A DNA stretch of 64,000 nt from Smallanthus sonchifolius (taxonomy: Eukaryota > Streptophyta > Magnoliopsida > Asterales > Asteraceae), in contig CM042034.1 in NCBI GenBank assembly GCA_023525975.1, positions 24,441,313 to 24,505,312 on the forward strand, written 5' to 3'. Every line of letters starts with the position of its first letter. Positions within the stretch are counted from its first letter, which is position 1. Under the pieces are notes generated by a model. The model ran no database searches. It had not been told where the DNA came from and worked only from the letters and a program-made list of their open reading frames with translations. A program made the translations under genes and the position numbers. Below are positions 58,794-64,000 of the stretch, piece by piece.

Positions 58794-58990
58794 TACCCGT
58801 GGCGAAGTTTGAAGAAAACCGCAGGGGAGGGGAGGGGTTTTTTTTTTCCTATCAGGGGGCCGGAACTATAAAACTTTCGGCCGAATACGTATAAATTAAC
58901 ACTACCGAGCGAAAAATCGGCCAAATACGTATAAATTAACACTACTGAACGAAAAATCGAGTGAGGCCCTCACTAAGCTTCGCCCGTACG
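58794..58990. repeat. Short dispersed repeat with inverted ends
   Basis: Ends gtggcgaagtttga and ctaagcttcgcccg are imperfect inverted copies; the inner words ccggaactataaaactttcg and gtataaattaacact recur at 29225-29345 (only the left part there). Confidence 0.45.
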
Positions 58991-59006
58991 TCAAACTAGA
59001 TGATGC

Positions 59007-59141
59007 CACGTGACCGATACAAACAAACTAGATGGTGGTAAAAGTTTTGGTTTGAAAGGTTAAAGTAGTCAAATATGGTGGTCAAAACTCAAAAGTTATA
59101 AAAAGTAAGTTCGTTAAGTATGGACGTGTAGTTGCCACGTG
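59007..59141 (+). promoter_or_regulatory. Promoter of the glutaredoxin gene: G-boxes and TATA
   Basis: CACGTG cores at 59007-59012 (gccacgtgacc) and 59136-59141 (gccacgtgtacgtcatc), with a further acgtgta at 59124 and a TATA-like gttataaaaag at 59095-59106. ACGT-core boxes are bound by bZIP/bHLH factors in light and stress responses. The downstream G-box would lie at or in the leader if this TATA is used. Confidence 0.4.
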
Positions 59142-59219
59142 TACGTCATCTGTGATAATAAGAGGATTTCATGATCTCGTTACATAACCATCCTTCAAAT
59201 CCCTAGGGTTCACTCACCA

Positions 59220-61050
59220 ATGGCTTCTGCAAAGGCCAAGGATCTCGTTTCAACCAATCCTGTTGTCGTCTTCAGGTATATTTAACGATTTTAATTGAAT
59301 TAATCCATGTGGTTAATTATATGGTTTTGACAGTAAATCTTACTGTCCGTACTGCGTGAGCGTTAAGAAATTGTTGACTGAGCTTGGATCTTCCTTCAAA
59401 GCTATTGAGCTTGATCTAGAAAGTGAGTTCTTCTCTCTCAGATTTACAGTATATGTTTGTTGAATTTTGGATTATAAGGTTTCAAGAGATATATGTAAAT
59501 TTCAAGAAAAGTGCTTCGATGTAATTTTGGCTCTCATCCCTGTGAGTCTTAAAATATGATTAAATTGCCGGCGGAGTCCGAGAGGTCTCATGTTCGAATC
59601 CAACTTTAACTGGTTTTGTGCCTTTAATTCACCTAAAGGCTATGTGCAAATTAAGTGTAAGTTACGTTTGACCTGATAGGGTTGTTCAAAAAGCTAGCGG
59701 CTCGTGGCACGCTTCTTGGCTCGCTTGTTTGACTCTTTTAAATTAAAGCATAACTTTTAATATATATAAATTATGACAATTTTTTTAGTAATTTATGACA
59801 ATTTTTTAGTAAAAAGATAGGACATAATAAACAACGGTTATCTAATATCTGACCGTAGCCCTGATGTTCATTTTCTTCCTATAAGTAGTTCTCAGATGAT
59901 ACTTTATTGAATAACATGAATTTGTCGACAGAATGAAATTGAGAAGTAATAGGGAAAGTTGGGGTGCTTACGTCAGTTGCGTCTATTTTAGATCCATATT
60001 TTAAGTTGGTGTACGTTTACTAGAACTTTGAAAGGTTGTACCCGGTCAGTGAGCTTAATATTCGAGTTGAAGATGTGACAAATAAGCAATTATTAGAACT
60101 GGGTTATGCATTAAACTTGGATTATAAGTTCACTAGTTAATAATTTCTGCCTTATGAGTATGTCAGAAATATATTTTTTTTGTTTTTATTATATATCAAT
60201 ATGAGTAAAAAGTATAAAGTTAAAAACATTAAAAAATAAGCGAGCCCCTAATTAACCTGATCCCATTAGTTAGCCCGTGAGTTTTCAGGTAACGAGTTAT
60301 CACAGTTACCAAAAAGAATAAAAAATTGATCAAACCATCTACTATGTAAGTCCCTTTCTTTCTCATAACTGGGGTGTTTGGGATTACTTTTTGAAACTAC
60401 TTAAAAGTCATTTCCAAAAGTAAGTATTTCTTACTTTTGGATTTTAACTTCTCCATCTCATTTAAACCCAAACAAACAAACTTATAGCGGATTGCATCTT
60501 ATAACGTCAATAAGTAGGTTTGAAAAGTAATCCCAAACACCCCCACCAAGGAGTTAGAAAATAATAGAACCTGTAACGGAAACAGAGTTTTAGCTGGCTC
60601 ATTAGAGCAAGTGAAATATGCGTCAAATTGGCTTCTTTATAGGATTCTTGAAGAGGTAAAAATATTCTTAATTCATTGAGAACTTGACAAACTTACACAA
60701 ATCATGGGTACCTACATGATGTTTATTGTTTTGCCTTGTGTTTCACCGGCAAATGTCTGAGAACCCGTTTGTATCTCTGTCTAATTAGGTGATGGAGGTG
60801 AGATGCAATCCGCATTACACGAGTGGACTGGGCAACGAACTGTACCAAATGTGTTCATCGGTGGCAAGCACATTGGTGGCTGCGACAGTAAGAGCTTTAA
60901 TTCTTCCTTCCTTTTAGTTTATCTTCTGTGAACAATGGAATGTGATGTTCCACAACAATCTCCAACGTAGGTACCGTTGCGATGCACCAAGCAGGGAACC
61001 TGATTCCTGCCCTGACAGAAGCTAAAGCAATTGCTACCAAATCTGCCTAA
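59220..61050 (+). CDS. GRXC2: CPYC-type glutaredoxin (GRXC2-like)
   Basis: Small thiol-disulfide oxidoreductase that uses glutathione to reduce disulfides and protein-glutathione mixed disulfides, probably in the cytosol since no targeting peptide is seen. Exons 59220-59275, 59334-59422, 60789-60887 and 60971-61050 join in frame to 107 codons. Active site Cys23-Pro-Tyr-Cys26; TVP motif with cis-Pro68; GGCD at 78-81. The start MASAKAKDLV and the block EWTGQRTVPNVFIGG closely resemble Arabidopsis GRXC2, and CPYC distinguishes it from GRXC1 (CGYC). Intron 2 is 1.37 kb and holds a MITE. No defect is seen. Confidence 0.93.
60371..60543. mobile_element. MITE in glutaredoxin intron 2
   Basis: Inverted ends GGGGTGTTTGGGATTACTTT and its complement, 173 bp. 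The GGGGTGTTTGG-type end is common in plant MITEs. A target duplication is not evident. Confidence 0.7.
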
Positions 61051-62486
61051 AGAACGATTCACACGCTATCTTTATAATCGGTATTATGAACTTTCTGAAC
61101 TTATATCTACGCGTGTTGTCTCCCGAATTTATGGGTTTAAGTGATTGATGGAAAATGCTGCATTCAAATGTTCTGGATATATATTTGGTATCTTGAGCTT
61201 TAAATGATATTATTTGATCAAACTATTGGACTTGGTCAAATGAATTCTTGCAGAATAGTAAAGAGTTTAGCTGCAGTAGACAAATATTATCATTCAATGA
61301 CACAAAAGATTCTGGATCTTTATGGAGCTTTCATATTGATCCTTTGCTTGCAAGTCAGAATTTGAAGGAATTGAATTTTGTCAAAGGATTTGGAATTTAT
61401 AAAGGAATTTGAATTTGTAATGCAGTCGGGTGACGAAACAATTATAAATGAATTGGAATCTATCACCCTTGCTAGCACCTATTGGTCACCGCCCCACCAC
61501 TCCCTTGCTCGCCCTCCACTGCCGTCGCGTCCTGCACCGTCGCAGCCACCACTCAACGGTCACAATGCGGCGGGGGCAGGGGATGCGACAATGGTGAGTG
61601 GTTGGAGATTCCAAATTCTTTTGTTAAATTCCTTTACAATTTGGAGGGGAATGTAGAATTCCTTTACTTGAAGGAAGTTTCAATTTATTTTTCAACCAAA
61701 CACGTTAAGGATGAAATTCAAATTTTAGTTCTAACAAATTAAAAAACACATAAAACTCAAATATTTGATCACCACTGTTACGACCGCATTACGTAGCAAC
61801 TTAAAATGATGTCGGTGATATTCGAGTAGTACCAACCTCCTTCGGGGAGGAAATCAGGAGTAGCAAATATGATCGTGATTAACAAAAACGAGTTGTTATA
61901 GCTAAAAAGTTCAAATATATTGACCTTAGACAAGTTGAGCCGATCCCTTGCTAGATTGAAAAGATGTTGGTCAAACTATTAGACCTGATGTAATAGTGTG
62001 TTAGTGTATGGTTAAAAGTTTAACATTATGGCCGACAACTTGCTACTACCACCTTGCTTCACCAGCACCTGCTCCGGCACCGCCGCTTCCACCCCATATC
62101 CAGCTGTGAAACTATAGTTTCGCCGACCCCAGATCTAACAACTTTAGTTTCACGCCTTCAAGATGTTGCTACCACCACAAGGTAATCCACTGCAATTCCT
62201 CACCTCGTCTAGGTTAGCAGACACAACATGATTTTGTGACCCTAGACGCCGTCGCCACCACCATACAAGTGCGTCACGTTTGTTTGACGACTTGCACCTC
62301 GCAAAAGCCACAAATCTTTAGGTCTCATTTCTTGCGAGGGTTGCAACATTCAGATACCCCCCCAAAAAAAAAACTTATTCGAGTACTTGTAAGTTCCAAC
62401 TTTGCTTGAGAAACACTCGAGCTCGAAAATACTAAGAAAAGTAAATATATCATATTATTAATGAACTAGGTTATAGGGAGATGTTC
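61051..62486. other. Spacer downstream of the glutaredoxin gene
   Basis: 61051-61200 should contain the 3'UTR. 61365-61690 has loosely inverted aaggaatttgaatt/aaattcctttac ends around a GC-rich core (gccctccactgccgtcgcg) and looks like a MITE with a picked-up GC-rich piece. 62040-62300 has another GC-rich ccaccgccgcttcc block without a lasting frame. Confidence 0.4.
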
Positions 62487-62888
62487 ATTACAGAACAATA
62501 AATTATTGCGAGAACAAAAAGAACAACCTTAAATCGTTTAATTTCTTGATCTATGATTTATATTTTTAAAAATTTGTACTTCACACATATAAATATGCGT
62601 TTTATATACATAAAAACCCATTAAACAATTTTTTAAATATCTTTTTATACATTTAAAAGTTTATCTACACATGTGTATATTATGTGTAGGTTAAATAACC
62701 TATACATCCAACACATGAATTACACATGTGTAGGTTGTTTAAATAAATGAAATTTGTTCATTTTTTTTATAAATTTCTTAAGAGATGAATAAACATTGTA
62801 TTTATATCATTTTCTTACTTTTAAAGATTAAAAAAAATAAAGGATTCACTTTGTTCCACATGTTCTCGCAATATTTAGTGTTCTGAAT
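62487..62888. mobile_element. MITE-like element, copy 2
   Basis: Inverted, diverged copy of 22582-22943 with the same end word (AAATTATTGCGAG) and the internal ctacacatgtgta palindrome. Confidence 0.6.
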
Positions 62889-62903
62889 TAATCCTTCCCT
62901 CTA

Positions 62904-63190
62904 GGTTATATACCCATGTATTACATGGGGTTGTTGAGGATTTTAAATTTTGTATACTCTACAATCATAAAACTTTATACGCTTGAAAAAATTTATATTA
63001 TGTTAATGTTTTCTTAATTATGTAATAATTAGAATTCAAATTTTTTATTATTTTTTATGAAAAATATTAATATAATTAGATTTTAAAATTCAAACTTACT
63101 TAAAATAAGAAAAATTAAAAGATTTTAATAAGAAAAAAATATGATGATAACATGTGACATTTTTTAAAATCATTTATTAGAATAAATGAC
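62904..63190 (-). mobile_element. Degenerate Helitron
   Basis: Minus strand has a 3' stem ccatgtaatacatgg followed by CCTAG, and a 5'-like TCTAATAAATGA region near 63175-63190 with a gtcacatgt word. Ends are mutated. Confidence 0.3.
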
Positions 63191-64000
63191 ACTAAACATT
63201 TGGGTACTGGGCCCAACCCAAACTATGTCAAGCTCGAAACAGGCTTATAAATGGCCCGGTTGAATTACAAATACCACACCATTTGGGTCCACATAGAGAT
63301 GGACAAAAAAAACCCGGTTAGTCATTGGTGGAATCTCCCATGATCGCATGATATTTGATCTCGTTAATGGTGTTTTCGGTCCAAAAGGGAGCAAAACCGA
63401 ACGTTAAATCGCCTGATATCCTAGGTTCAAGTCCCATTAAAAAAATTTACCGTTTAAAAAAAAACAACATTTGAAGCCACAAAACCCAAAACTCGCCTAG
63501 GATACAACCCTACAACACACCTATCAAAGCCATTAAACCAAAAGGCAACAACCTAACCACACTATTCCTTAGTGTACTAGTTCTAAATTACCCTACCAAT
63601 ATGAACTTTAAGGGTAAAGTTTGAGATTCATAATACTATAATGCATTAAAATGGAAAATGCACTTCACTTTCTTTTAAACTAAATAAATGATACATTCTT
63701 TGAAAGGAATAGTTATATATATATTTTTAGTAATAATCCTTGTTATAATAAAAAAAACTAAACTTTGTACCACTTGTGAACACCATATTCATCCTCATAT
63801 TCATTCCCCCCCTAAACCATAATTACATCCTCCATCCAATATTTTCATATCTAGCTCATTTAAAAAAAAAAGATTATATAAATAAACATTTTACCAAATC
63901 AATTTAATCATTATAACCATTGACTCATATTTTTTTAAATTTATCATAAAAAATAAATATTAAAAAAAATAATAAAAATTAGGATATTAAAAAAAACGGC
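63191..64000. other. Terminal spacer
   Basis: 63294 starts the hAT terminal word TAGAGATGGACAAAA, which breaks off after about 30 bases. 63420 has a plus-strand B-box-like GGTTCAAGTCC. The rest is AT-rich with no gene. Confidence 0.4.

Noticed and set aside
61378..61742. Pro/Ala-rich frames
   Set aside because: Produced by a GC-rich core between inverted aattcc-type ends; no gene structure.

Overview
This is nuclear DNA from a flowering plant. The genes have introns and plant-specific families are present (a cysteine-rich receptor-like kinase, a SIAMESE-related cell-cycle inhibitor, a CPYC glutaredoxin). The spacers are very AT-rich and full of plant transposons. The style of the Helitron ends and the abundance of short hAT elements would fit a eudicot such as a member of the daisy family, but that is a guess. 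Nothing here is organellar or bacterial.

Four host genes look intact. On the minus strand: the 51-kDa NADH-binding subunit of mitochondrial complex I (1901-3352, one coding exon behind a 5'UTR intron), a SIAMESE-related CDK inhibitor (18920-19246) and a CRK42-like receptor kinase in six exons (44735-50534, 667 codons in a consistent frame). On the plus strand: a GRXC2-type glutaredoxin in four exons (59220-61050). A 49-codon ORF at 27952 may be a fifth, small gene. The genes are unrelated in function and are separated by transposons.

The rest is mostly mobile DNA. Left to right: hAT MITEs (8-292, 470-978); a complete but mutated Ty1/copia element with a 5-bp target duplication (5782-10776); Helitron ends and small Helitrons (11405, 12182-12607, 21995, 22032-22542, 28427, 29828-30241, 30406-30816, 42406, 42564-44609 and others); a hAT relic with a BED-finger remnant (20358-21195); an 8-kb Ty3/gypsy element with 1.9-kb LTRs that keeps only RNase H, integrase and the chromodomain-like tail (31392-39402); a long inverted repeat (39830-41866) with a hAT MITE in its loop; a Cassandra TRIM with three LTRs carrying a 5S-rRNA-like segment (51156-52165) and a solo Cassandra-like LTR inside a kinase intron (48405-48588).

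The most interesting object is a 5.2-kb CACTA element (52772-58006; TAA target duplication; terminal inverted repeats; subterminal GGTNGCAAA repeats). Its cargo is intron-containing fragments of at least two recognisable host genes, a DUF212 acid phosphatase/haloperoxidase-related gene and a shaggy/GSK3 kinase, plus a third gene I cannot name. A Helitron-like 5' end lies just inside it, so who captured the genes is open. Second, the copia and gypsy elements, which are unrelated, both carry clusters of nearly the same palindrome, GCG(A/C)ACTT..AAGT(T/G)CGC, probably in their transcribed leaders.
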